DNA from: Providencia alcalifaciens DSM 30120
GTDB taxonomy: Bacteria; Pseudomonadota; Gammaproteobacteria; Enterobacterales; Enterobacteriaceae
Assembly: GCF_000173415.1 (NCBI RefSeq)
Contig: NZ_ABXW01000052.1
Coordinates: forward strand, 62,001 to 126,000
DNA: 64,000 nucleotides
Direction of reading: 5' to 3'
Shown here: positions 51,756 through 59,440 of the stretch, piece after piece
Layout of the letters: each line of letters starts with the position of its first letter
Numbering within the stretch: position 1 is the first letter of the stretch
Translations under genes and position numbers: made by a program
Notes under the pieces: generated by a model
The model's database searches: none
The model's input: the letters and a program-made list of their open reading frames with translations, nothing else
What the model was told of the DNA's origin: nothing

Positions 51756-51789
51756 TAATTAAGGTTTATACGGATATAAGCCTTAATTA
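51756..51789 (+). terminator. Hairpin between F3 major pilin and chaperone (conserved in F2)
   Basis: 14-base arms TAATTAAGGTTTAT (51756-51769) and ATAAGCCTTAATTA (51776-51789) pair fully with one G-T wobble, loop of six, starting 5 bp after the pilin stop. Same place and core (TTAAGGTTTA/TAAGCCTTAA) as in F2, absent in F1. Probable stabiliser or attenuator. Confidence 0.72.
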
Positions 51790-51810
51790 TTCTTACTCAG
51801 TGGTGGCAAT

Positions 51811-52482
51811 ATGAAAACAATAATTTCTGTCTGTATCATGCTAATTGCGCTCAGCCAGTCGGTCTATGCCGGTGTGATTATCGGGGGAACTCGCGTCATT
51901 TATCCAGAAGGAAATAAAGACGTCAGTATTAGCGTCGAAAATCCGGATAAAGTGCCTTATTTAATTCAATCATGGATTGAAAATGCCAATGAAGGCAAGC
52001 AAACGGATTTTACTATTACGCCGCCACTTTTTCGTTTAAACCAAGAAAAAACTAATGCACTGCGCATATTTTTAACCCAAAACACCCTGCCTAATGATAA
52101 GGAATCTTTATTTTGGCTGAATATTAAAACTATTCCTGCGACTGAAAAGAAAACGGAAAATTCATTAAAAATTGCGTTTAAAACTCAAATGAAGCTCATT
52201 TATCGACCGAGTGCAATAAGCAACGTGGATTTTGCGGAAGAACAAAAAAAATTAACGTGGTCGAAAGTGGGTACATCCATCACCGTTAAAAATCCGACGC
52301 CTTATTACATGAATTTTCAAAGTATCAGCTTTAATGGCAAAAAAGCGGAAAACATTTCGTACGTCGCCCCATTTTCAACCAAGTCCTTCACTATTCATAG
52401 TCCTGAACTGCACGGCACAATTAAATGGGAAGTAATTAATGATTATGGGTCCGCCAATCATCCAGCAGAAATAAAAATATAG
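51811..52482 (+). CDS. Periplasmic fimbrial chaperone, operon F3
   Basis: 223-aa PapD-type chaperone. Signal peptide to about residue 20 (SQSVYA), then GVIIGGTRVIYPEGNKDVSI. The conserved DKESLFWLNIKTIPAT, MKLIYRP and PTPYYMNFQSISFNGKKAEN stretches match the F2 protein almost word for word; the last domain differs in the SPELHGTIKWEV region. GGTGG ribosome site as in F2. Confidence 0.95.
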   Translation: MKTIISVCIMLIALSQSVYAGVIIGGTRVIYPEGNKDVSISVENPDKVPYLIQSWIENANEGKQTDFTITPPLFRLNQEKTNALRIFLTQNTLPNDKESLFWLNIKTIPATEKKTENSLKIAFKTQMKLIYRPSAISNVDFAEEQKKLTWSKVGTSITVKNPTPYYMNFQSISFNGKKAENISYVAPFSTKSFTIHSPELHGTIKWEVINDYGSANHPAEIKI

Positions 52483-52506
52483 CCTTAATGGCAATTAGGT
52501 TTATCT

Positions 52507-55002
52507 ATGAAAATAAATAAAATATGCCTTAGCCTATTTATCGCCTTAGGCTATATTGCGACATCTTCAGCAGAACCAGAAACTTATTTTGACCCTGAGT
52601 TTCTTGAGCTGCCCAATAAAGAATCGGTAGATTTAGGTCAATTTGAGCGTAATGAGCAGCTGCCAGGTCAATATTATGTCGACATTTACATTAATAAGAG
52701 TCTCATTGGTTCAAAAAGTGTCACGTTTTCGACTAATGCTAAAAAAGAGCTAGAACCGTGCCTGACGCTCAGTGACTTAAAAGATGTCGGCGTTAAAGTT
52801 GCAGATTATCCGAATTTACACACAGAGGAAAATACCTGTATCAATCTTACTGCAATTCCCGATGCTAACAGTGAATTTGAATTTGGTTCTCAGCGGCTGT
52901 ATTTAAGTATTCCGCAAATTGCGTTGAATATGAACCCACGAGGCTACGTCGATCTTGCCGCGATTGATGATGGGGTCAATGCGTTATTACTCAATTATAG
53001 TTATAACGGCTCACGTAATACGGATCGTAAAAATAATAAAAATAGCTCTAACTCTAACTATGTAAACCTACGTCCGGGACTCAATGTCGGCCCGTGGCGT
53101 CTGCGTAATTACACCACATGGCAAAGTAGTGACGGACAACGGAATAAATGGGACACGGTATACACCTATTTGAGCCGTAATATCAATGCGATAAAAAGCC
53201 AGTTAATTCTCGGGGATAGTACATCGCCTTCGGCTATTTTTGATAGTGTGCCCTTTCGTGGCGCCCAGCTTGCCACCGACGATGATATGAATCCAGAAAG
53301 CTTGCGAGGCTATGCGCCAGTAGTACGTGGTATTGCGCGCAGTAATGCGCAGATAACCATTCGTCAAAACGGCTACACCATTTACCAAACAGACGTTGCG
53401 GCAGGTCCTTTTGAAATTAACGATCTCTACCCAACAGGGGGAAGTGGAGACTTACACGTTACGATCAAAGAAGCCAACGGCAGCGAGCAGTATCAAATTA
53501 TTCCGTATGCTTCTTTACCGGTTTTACAACGTGAAGGCTATGTCTCTTACAGTGTGACGGGCGGGCAATACCGCAGCTATGATAGCAGTGTGGATAAAAA
53601 ACCCTTCGCTCAATTCACATTGATCTACGGTTTACCGTGGGGGCTGACTGCCTTTGGCGGGAGTCAAGTGAGTGATAAGTATCAAGCTTATTCCGTTGGC
53701 GCAGGACAAAACTTAGGGCGATTTGGTGCGTTATCGATTGACGTCACCCACGCGAATTCCACCTTAAATAATGGCACCAGCGAAAGCGGGCAATCTTACC
53801 GCTTTCGTTATAACAAAAACCTGAATGACATCGGCACCAACATCGCGCTTGCGGGCTACCGTTATTCAACTCAAGGCTTTTACAGCCTGGCAGAAGTGTT
53901 TGACGGTTATCGAAAAAATGGTTTTAGCCCACTGTACGAACGCCGCCGCAACCGCGGGGAAATCACACTAAGCCAGAGCTTAGGAGATCGTTGGGGGTCG
54001 TTATCTGTCGGGTTCGTGAGTGAAGATTACTGGAACAGCGATCGCAAAACTCAGTCTACGACTATTGGCTATAACAATAGTTGGAACAATATCAGTTACG
54101 GGCTGAACTACAGTTACAACAAAAATACCAACCCGAACCAGAACAGTGGTGGACGTAATAATAAAGAGGATGATCATCAATTTGCCTTTACGGTCAGTGT
54201 GCCGTTTAGCGTGTTCGAAGACACCTTCTATTACAACTTTAACAGTACCAGCAGCAGCGCCAATGGCTCATCGGGCAGTATGGGGATTTCAGCCACTCAG
54301 CTAAATAACCGTTTGAATTGGAGCGCGCAGCAAAATTTCCCAACCCGAGATTCTGGCGCGTCCGGTAACTTGAATGGTAGTTATCGAGGGCAATACGGGG
54401 AAATTTCAGGCGGAACGGGCTACAGCACCAATAATTACACTCTGTATTACGGTGCGAGTGGCAGCGTGGTGGCGCATTCCGGAGGAGTCGTATTAGGTCA
54501 ACAATTAGGTGAAACCGCTGCCTTAGTGGAGATTCCCGATGCCGCTAACGTTCCAATATTGAACCAAACTGGCGTACAGACTAACGGGCAAGGCTACGCA
54601 TTAGTCCCCTATATCACGGCTTATCGCAGTAATGGGATCCAGATTGATACCAGTAAATTACCAAGTGATACCGAAGTGGAGTTAACGACCCAGAATGTCG
54701 CGCCAAGCCGTGGAGCCATTGCCAAAGCCAGCTTTAATGCCAATGTAGGGTATCGCGCTATCATGACCTTACATTTTAAAGATGGTAAACCCGTGCCTTT
54801 CGGCGCACAGGCGGTTTTTCCGAACAATAATCAGCTCAATGCTATGGTCGGTAATGACGGGGAAATTTATCTGTCGGGAATGCCAGAGAGTGGTTCATTT
54901 ACCATTCAATATAACGATAAACAGCAGTGCCAAGTGACGTATAACTTAGCAGGCTTACCGAATTATATTGGCTTATATAAAACGACCGCAGTTTGCCAAT
55001 AA
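52507..55002 (+). CDS. Outer-membrane fimbrial usher, operon F3
   Basis: 831-aa usher. Signal peptide MKINKICLSLFIALGYIATSSA, N-terminal domain YFDPEFLELPNKESVDLGQF, barrel with FDSVPFRGAQLATDDDMNPESLRGY-type sequence, terminal Cys pair (QQCQVTY and TAVCQ). Closely collinear with the F2 usher. By eye its third codon positions are richer in G and C than those of F1, hinting that the three operons did not diverge in step or come from the same donor. Confidence 0.95.
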   Translation: MKINKICLSLFIALGYIATSSAEPETYFDPEFLELPNKESVDLGQFERNEQLPGQYYVDIYINKSLIGSKSVTFSTNAKKELEPCLTLSDLKDVGVKVADYPNLHTEENTCINLTAIPDANSEFEFGSQRLYLSIPQIALNMNPRGYVDLAAIDDGVNALLLNYSYNGSRNTDRKNNKNSSNSNYVNLRPGLNVGPWRLRNYTTWQSSDGQRNKWDTVYTYLSRNINAIKSQLILGDSTSPSAIFDSVPFRGAQLATDDDMNPESLRGYAPVVRGIARSNAQITIRQNGYTIYQTDVAAGPFEINDLYPTGGSGDLHVTIKEANGSEQYQIIPYASLPVLQREGYVSYSVTGGQYRSYDSSVDKKPFAQFTLIYGLPWGLTAFGGSQVSDKYQAYSVGAGQNLGRFGALSIDVTHANSTLNNGTSESGQSYRFRYNKNLNDIGTNIALAGYRYSTQGFYSLAEVFDGYRKNGFSPLYERRRNRGEITLSQSLGDRWGSLSVGFVSEDYWNSDRKTQSTTIGYNNSWNNISYGLNYSYNKNTNPNQNSGGRNNKEDDHQFAFTVSVPFSVFEDTFYYNFNSTSSSANGSSGSMGISATQLNNRLNWSAQQNFPTRDSGASGNLNGSYRGQYGEISGGTGYSTNNYTLYYGASGSVVAHSGGVVLGQQLGETAALVEIPDAANVPILNQTGVQTNGQGYALVPYITAYRSNGIQIDTSKLPSDTEVELTTQNVAPSRGAIAKASFNANVGYRAIMTLHFKDGKPVPFGAQAVFPNNNQLNAMVGNDGEIYLSGMPESGSFTIQYNDKQQCQVTYNLAGLPNYIGLYKTTAVCQ

Positions 55003-55013
55003 GGAAAAATAAA

Positions 55014-55994
55014 ATGAAAAAATTCATTATTCAATTCACATGTACTATAGGATGCTTATTTTTATATTCTGGCTACGGTTATTCTGCAGCCTGTGCTAAA
55101 AACGCTAATTTGAATAACCGAACTGAATATATTCCTGCTAGAACATATACTATTCAATATGATGATAGTAGCACCAAAGTTTTAGATACCATCAAATTAA
55201 CTTATGGAACTGCACCTTTGCCTGTAACTGCGAATCCGAGTGGTTGCTACAATATTGGGCTACAATTACTCAACAGCCCACCAATAACAAATACAACGAT
55301 ATCTACTTCAATTTCAGGCATCACTTTCACTGCTGAAACTGCGGCATTAAAAGTAAGTCAACCAATTAGTGTTTGGCAAAATAGTGGTACATCACTCAAT
55401 ATTAATAGCCCTTCATGGGAAATTAAAGTACAAAAAACAGGCTATGTCCGGACTGGTGGAACTGTGAATGCTAGAACTATAGGAACACTACAAGGGCTTG
55501 GTAATGAAAATGGTGTCAATACACGCTGGAATTGGAATTTAACTACAGCAATACTTCCAGCAAATACAATGAAAATTATTGTGCTAAGTTGTTCACTAAA
55601 AAATAATCAAAACACTTATAATATTAATATGGGTGATTGGTATGATACTCAATTTAAAAATATTAATGATACACAAGGAACGGTTGACATTCCTATTTCA
55701 TTAAGTTGCTTATCAGGTACCAATATTAAGGTTACCGTCACATCTGATAATATCGATAATGCAGCAAATGGACGATTAGGCTTAGTTGGTGCTAATAGTG
55801 CCAAGGGTATTGCAGTACAATTATTGAATAATGCAGGAAGCCCCATTACATTAAATCAGCAGTTTACCCAACAAGATGGCGTAACCCAAGCTGATTATAT
55901 TTTCGGGTGGAAAGCTCGATATATTAAAACGGCCGCAACGGTCACACCAGGGACTGCAAATGCCAATGCCACTGTTAATATTCTTTATGAATAG
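55014..55994 (+). CDS. Fimbrial tip adhesin, operon F3
   Basis: 326 aa from ATG 55014 with AAGGA upstream; the TTG at 54993 inside the usher end was rejected. Signal peptide to about residue 25 (GYSAA), then CAKNANLNNRTEYIPARTYTIQYDDSSTKVL. The middle region is specific to this copy. The C-terminal pilin domain (IVLSCSLKNNQNTYNINMGDWYDTQF to VNILYE) is conserved but less so than between F2 and the stand-alone copy (for example ITLNQQFTQQDGVTQADYIF). More AT-rich than the usher before it. Confidence 0.82.
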   Translation: MKKFIIQFTCTIGCLFLYSGYGYSAACAKNANLNNRTEYIPARTYTIQYDDSSTKVLDTIKLTYGTAPLPVTANPSGCYNIGLQLLNSPPITNTTISTSISGITFTAETAALKVSQPISVWQNSGTSLNINSPSWEIKVQKTGYVRTGGTVNARTIGTLQGLGNENGVNTRWNWNLTTAILPANTMKIIVLSCSLKNNQNTYNINMGDWYDTQFKNINDTQGTVDIPISLSCLSGTNIKVTVTSDNIDNAANGRLGLVGANSAKGIAVQLLNNAGSPITLNQQFTQQDGVTQADYIFGWKARYIKTAATVTPGTANANATVNILYE

Positions 55995-56003
55995 GAATAG
56001 TTT

Positions 56004-56510
56004 ATGAGAAATTTAATTATATTTATAATTAACCTCTGTATCCCATTAATAGCGAATGCAGGTGATACTGTCTATTTAAAGTTTACGGGAAATATAAAAG
56101 CAGCTACGTGTAATTTAACTGCTGGAAATAGTGTAGATATTGATCTAAATACATGGCCTGCAGACAGTTTTTACTCTGCTCAAAGTGGTACAGATTGGAA
56201 ACCATTTACGCTCGAGTTAAAAGATTGCTCCTCGTTTATTAATAGCGTGAGATTAACATTTACAGGGACTGCGGACAGCACCGATATTACAAGCCTATAC
56301 AAAAATAATGGGACAGCGACCAATATTGCCATCCAATTACAGAGTGGTGACGGCGCGACACCATTGGGGAATAGCAAAGTATTAACCATTCCAACCAACG
56401 GGCAACCTTTGGTGAGTGTCCCTCTACGCACACGGGCATTTTCCTCGCTCGGTAATGGTACCTCTGGCACCTTATCCGCCAATATTACTGCCACCATTAC
56501 CTATTTATAA
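56004..56510 (+). CDS. Minor fimbrial subunit 1, operon F3
   Basis: 168-aa pilin-like protein with signal peptide to about residue 19 (IANA), then GDTVYLKFTGNIKAATCN, second Cys in LKDCSSFINSV, and the end NITATITYL identical to that of the F2 counterpart. RTRAFSSLGNG is also shared. Likely tip adaptor. 9 bp after the adhesin and 10 bp before the next gene. Confidence 0.88.
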   Translation: MRNLIIFIINLCIPLIANAGDTVYLKFTGNIKAATCNLTAGNSVDIDLNTWPADSFYSAQSGTDWKPFTLELKDCSSFINSVRLTFTGTADSTDITSLYKNNGTATNIAIQLQSGDGATPLGNSKVLTIPTNGQPLVSVPLRTRAFSSLGNGTSGTLSANITATITYL

Positions 56511-56520
56511 AGGGCTGACC

Positions 56521-57015
56521 ATGAAAAGAATATTATTCAGTTTACTTGGCTTGTTCGCCCTGCCAGCAATGGCGGAAAGCGTCAATATTTATGTACACGG
56601 TAACGTAGTTACCATGCCCTGCAAAGTAGAAAATACCAGTTATAACGTGGAGCTTGGTAAGATAAATCGTTGGAATTATCGTAGCCCCGCTCAAAGCCCG
56701 TGGGTAGATTTTTCTATCAAATTAGTTGATTGCCCAGTATCAACCAAAAATGCCAAATTCAGTGTCAATGGCACTGCCGACGCTATCGACAATAACTATT
56801 TTGTGAATACTGGTAGCTCGACTGGCGGTTTACTCCATTTAGCGCAAAAGAGTAATAAAGCCACTATCAAGAATGGCAGTATGCTAAATATCGTTATCAA
56901 CAGCACCACAAAATCTGCTGAAATTCCATTATCTGCAAGGATGATTAGCCTTCAACCGATGTTCATGCCGGGAGACTTTAAAAGTCATTTAGAGTTTTCA
57001 CTAAGTTATCCATAA
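56521..57015 (+). CDS. Minor fimbrial subunit 2, operon F3
   Basis: 164 aa from ATG 56521 (AAAGGG upstream); a longer frame starting at 56416 inside the previous gene is not credible because it buries the signal peptide. Signal peptide to about residue 18 (PAMA), then ESVNIYVHGNVVTMPCKVENTSYNVEL; second Cys in LVDCPVSTK; end HLEFSLSYP. It is the counterpart of the F1 and F2 second minor subunits; the final Asn of the others is Pro here. Confidence 0.87.
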   Translation: MKRILFSLLGLFALPAMAESVNIYVHGNVVTMPCKVENTSYNVELGKINRWNYRSPAQSPWVDFSIKLVDCPVSTKNAKFSVNGTADAIDNNYFVNTGSSTGGLLHLAQKSNKATIKNGSMLNIVINSTTKSAEIPLSARMISLQPMFMPGDFKSHLEFSLSYP

Positions 57016-57092
57016 AAGGTGATTGTAAATATATCATTCTAATAGCCTAGTGGTATTTATATTTTATATCGGTTTTAAGTAAGGAATATCTA

Positions 57093-57200
57093 ATGGCTAA
57101 TTATATTTCTTGTTGAAAATTAAAATATATTAAAACGGTAGCAATGGTAACGTCGGGAATGGAAAATATGAATGCCACTGTAAATATTCGTTATAAATAG
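57093..57200 (+). pseudogene. Decayed C-terminal remnant of a fifth fimbrial adhesin
   Basis: Frame 57093-57200 reads ANYIS-C-stop-K-LKYIKTVAMVTSGMENMNATVNIRYK-stop in outline. It aligns without gaps to the C-termini of the intact adhesins (GDYIFNWKARYIKTAAKVTPGTANSTATVNIRYE in outline), the Trp codon having become TGA at 57114-57116. Only about 35 codons survive, with no recognisable N-terminal part. It lies after the last F3 minor subunit and before the regulators, where a second adhesin gene may once have been. Confidence 0.85.
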
Positions 57201-57273
57201 ATAGGAAATAGATTATTTATTACATATTTTATGAAATAGAAATTCTATTAGACAGTGAAGAAAGGAGTAAATG

Positions 57274-57558
57274 ATGCCAGAATACTATCCTATTTCCCGA
57301 ATTATTGGTAAGAAGATTACGTATTATAGAAAAATGAATGGAATGTCTCTTTGTGACATTTCTAAAATGATTCATGTCAGTGAACAACAGCAATCCCGCT
57401 ATGAACGCGGTGTTAATCGTATTAATTTAGATAGGCTTCACCAGTATGCTAGGATATTTAGTATTGACTTAATTGATTTTTTTGTTCTCAATGAACATGA
57501 TGCCGATAATATAAAGCGGAACATTGAAAAACAATCTAATAAAGATAATACTAAATAG
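57274..57558 (+). CDS. MrpJ-type HTH regulator, operon F3 (subfamily I, first)
   Basis: 94-aa Cro/C1-type HTH protein. YPISRIIGKKITYYRKMNGMSL, then ISKMIHVSEQQQSRYERGVNRINLDRLHQYARIF, with the MrpJ-like SEQQQSRYERG motif intact; charged Lys/Asn tail. Two ATGs are adjacent; 57274 sits six bases after AGGAG, 57271 only three, so the second was chosen. Its N-terminal half is very close to the next regulator, suggesting a local duplication. Confidence 0.86.
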   Translation: MPEYYPISRIIGKKITYYRKMNGMSLCDISKMIHVSEQQQSRYERGVNRINLDRLHQYARIFSIDLIDFFVLNEHDADNIKRNIEKQSNKDNTK

Positions 57559-57737
57559 TAATTTAAGCATAATCGCCATTTATTGAGGAAAATTTTAATT
57601 TATTGATCTAACACTATAGTTTCTTAGAGTAATTAATGTTAAGTTGATAATCATATTGAGCTCATTATACTTCATTAGATCATCGAACTAAGATTGATTT
57701 GTTTTGAATTATTGCTTTATTCACAGGGATACTCAAT

Positions 57738-57965
57738 ATGTCTAAAAATTATCTCATATCTAAAATGATTGGTAGTAAGATCATTTATTATCGAAAAATG
57801 AATGGAGTCACATTACAGAAGCTTGCTGATACAATCGGCGTGAGTAAACAACAGCAGTCACGTTATGAAAGAGGAGTTAATAGAATTAATTTAGATAGAT
57901 TAGCTCAATATGCAAACTATTTTGATATTGATCTTAACCGTCTTTTAGACATCAATGATAAATAA
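57738..57965 (+). CDS. MrpJ-type HTH regulator, operon F3 (subfamily I, second, short)
   Basis: 75-aa Cro/C1-type HTH protein: YLISKMIGSKIIYYRKMNGVTL, IGVSKQQQSRYERGVNRINLDRLAQYANYFDIDL. It ends about 18 residues earlier than its neighbour, lacking the charged tail, though the HTH domain is complete. AGGGA ribosome site. 179 bp separate it from the preceding regulator, enough for its own promoter. Confidence 0.83.
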   Translation: MSKNYLISKMIGSKIIYYRKMNGVTLQKLADTIGVSKQQQSRYERGVNRINLDRLAQYANYFDIDLNRLLDINDK

Positions 57966-58042
57966 GTATTTTAATATCTTTTATTTATTTAATAATCATC
58001 GCTAAATAGCTCTCATAATAAATATACCTAGGAGTTAAAGAT

Positions 58043-58330
58043 ATGGAGAAAATAGTATCAAAAGCTGTCGGTTTAAAAATAAGAGCCCTTAGAGAGAGCC
58101 GCGGTATTAGTGGAAAAAAACTCAGTGAGCTAATGGGAATCAGCCAACAACACTTATCACGCTACGAAAATGGCGATGTGAATATTCATGTGGATACGCT
58201 CTACCATTTTTCACTTATTTTCTCAGTCGATCCTGCCTATTTCTTTGCGGAGTTTAATGAAAGAACGGGCAACCGCGAGGAGCAAGACAGTAAAAAAAGT
58301 TATTACGCCGCTGAGTCAGTGGTTGTTTAA
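58043..58330 (+). CDS. MrpJ-type HTH regulator, operon F3 (subfamily II)
   Basis: 95-aa Cro/C1-type HTH protein: KAVGLKIRALRESRGISGKKLSELMGISQQHLSRYENGDVNIHVDTLYHFSLIF, then an acidic tail. It pairs with 49288-49611 (shared SQQH-SR and IHVDTLY). TAGGAG ribosome site. It closes the fimbrial region, 32 bp before the hairpin shared with ampR. Confidence 0.85.
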   Translation: MEKIVSKAVGLKIRALRESRGISGKKLSELMGISQQHLSRYENGDVNIHVDTLYHFSLIFSVDPAYFFAEFNERTGNREEQDSKKSYYAAESVVV

Positions 58331-58361
58331 TGACTACTTTTCACAGCTCATTTTATTTTGC

Positions 58362-58391
58362 AATCGGTGCTTCAGAATTTAAGCACCGATT
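58362..58391. terminator. Hairpin between the last fimbrial regulator and ampR
   Basis: 11-bp perfect stem AATCGGTGCTT (58362-58372) / AAGCACCGATT (58381-58391) around an 8-base loop, between two convergent stops (58330 and 58398). Tails on both strands are only moderately T/A-rich. Confidence 0.65.
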
Positions 58392-58397
58392 TATCAT

Positions 58398-59288
58398 CTA
58401 TAACCCATTCCCGTTATTGGATTCTTCCAGTAACCATTGCTGAAAAATCGCCATTGCTGGTGTCATTGGTTTGGATTTTAATCGACTCAGCCAATAACCG
58501 CCTAGAGTCACGGAAATATCAAACGGCTGCACCAAACTCCCTGCACTTAGCTCCTGTTCAAACATACAACTTGGCGCAATCGCGATACCCTCCATAAGTA
58601 ATGCCGCTTCCACCATTAAACGGGAAGAATCGAAAACAGGACCTTTCACTCGCCACGGCTCTACATTGGCAGCTAAAAACCATTTATCCCATTCATCTTT
58701 TCGGTAGGAGCGCATTAATGGAAAGTTTTGCAAATCAATGGGATTCTTAAGTTTACGGGCAATTTTTTCAGCGCAAAGTACCGTATGTGGTGCTGAAAAT
58801 AATGGGGTATTTTCGACTAATGGCCATAACCCTTCACCAAAGCGAATAGCAAAATCGGCTCCTTCCCCTGCGAGATTCACCACATTATTGTGCGTCATAA
58901 TACGCAAATCGATATAGGGATAGCGTTCAGAAAAACGCGATAATCGTGGTAGCAGCCAACCGATCGCAAAGGTACCCACCACAGAAACATTCAGAACTTC
59001 ATGATAATGGCCATCTTCGAATTGCTGCAATAATGATTCGATTTGGTCGAAAGATCGGCTAACCACAGGCAATAATGCCAAACCTTCATCTGTTAGCGCC
59101 AGCCCTCTTGGTAAACGAATAAATAGCTCCAAACCCAATTGCTCTTCCAGCGCACGAACTTGCTGGCTTACTGCGGCTTGAGTCACATTTAGCTCCATGC
59201 CCGCCCGCGTAAAGCTTAAGTGACGTGCTGATGCCTCAAAAGCTCTGAGTGCATTGAGGGGTAAACGGTAACGAACGTTCTCAGCCAT
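58398..59288 (-). CDS. ampR: LysR-type regulator AmpR
   Basis: 296-aa LysR regulator next to and divergent from ampC. The N-terminal winged helix is PLNALRAFEASARHLSFTRAGMELNVTQAAVSQQVRALEE; the effector domain has FAIGWLLPRLSRFSERYP and FDSSRLMVEAALLMEGIAIAPS, matching AmpR proteins as remembered. In the classical system AmpR represses ampC when bound to UDP-MurNAc-pentapeptide and activates it with anhydro-muropeptides during beta-lactam exposure. Divergent position strongly supports this assignment over GcvA, a near relative. Confidence 0.88.
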   Translation of the reverse strand: MAENVRYRLPLNALRAFEASARHLSFTRAGMELNVTQAAVSQQVRALEEQLGLELFIRLPRGLALTDEGLALLPVVSRSFDQIESLLQQFEDGHYHEVLNVSVVGTFAIGWLLPRLSRFSERYPYIDLRIMTHNNVVNLAGEGADFAIRFGEGLWPLVENTPLFSAPHTVLCAEKIARKLKNPIDLQNFPLMRSYRKDEWDKWFLAANVEPWRVKGPVFDSSRLMVEAALLMEGIAIAPSCMFEQELSAGSLVQPFDISVTLGGYWLSRLKSKPMTPAMAIFQQWLLEESNNGNGL

Positions 59289-59440
59289 AAGATTTTCTTT
59301 TGCCTCATCGAAATTTATATCGTTTTAATTCATGCGAGAAAAGCCGCATACTCCGACCCCAGAATCACTTCACGTTTGGAGTGGTAATATTTTGCTTGCC
59401 ACTCATCATAACTAAAACTTTTATTTTAATGGATATCTGT
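59289..59440. promoter_or_regulatory. ampR-ampC divergent promoter/operator region
   Basis: 152 bp between the two starts. Two short inverted repeats are visible: ATGCG-N8-CGCAT (59332-59349) and CACT-N10-AGTG (59366-59383). Neither fits a strict T-N11-A LysR core, so the AmpR site cannot be fixed by eye; the second is nearer the likely ampC promoter. A weak TTGCCA (59396-59401) may be the ampC -35. Confidence 0.4.

Noticed and set aside
56416-57015. 199-codon version of the second F3 minor subunit
   Set aside because: The extra N-terminus overlaps the preceding gene in another frame and hides the signal peptide; ATG 56521 with a ribosome site is preferred.
42927-58330. F2 and F3 as an assembly duplication artefact
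   Set aside because: The copies differ at many codons throughout, have different adhesins and different regulator sets, so they are genuine diverged paralogues.
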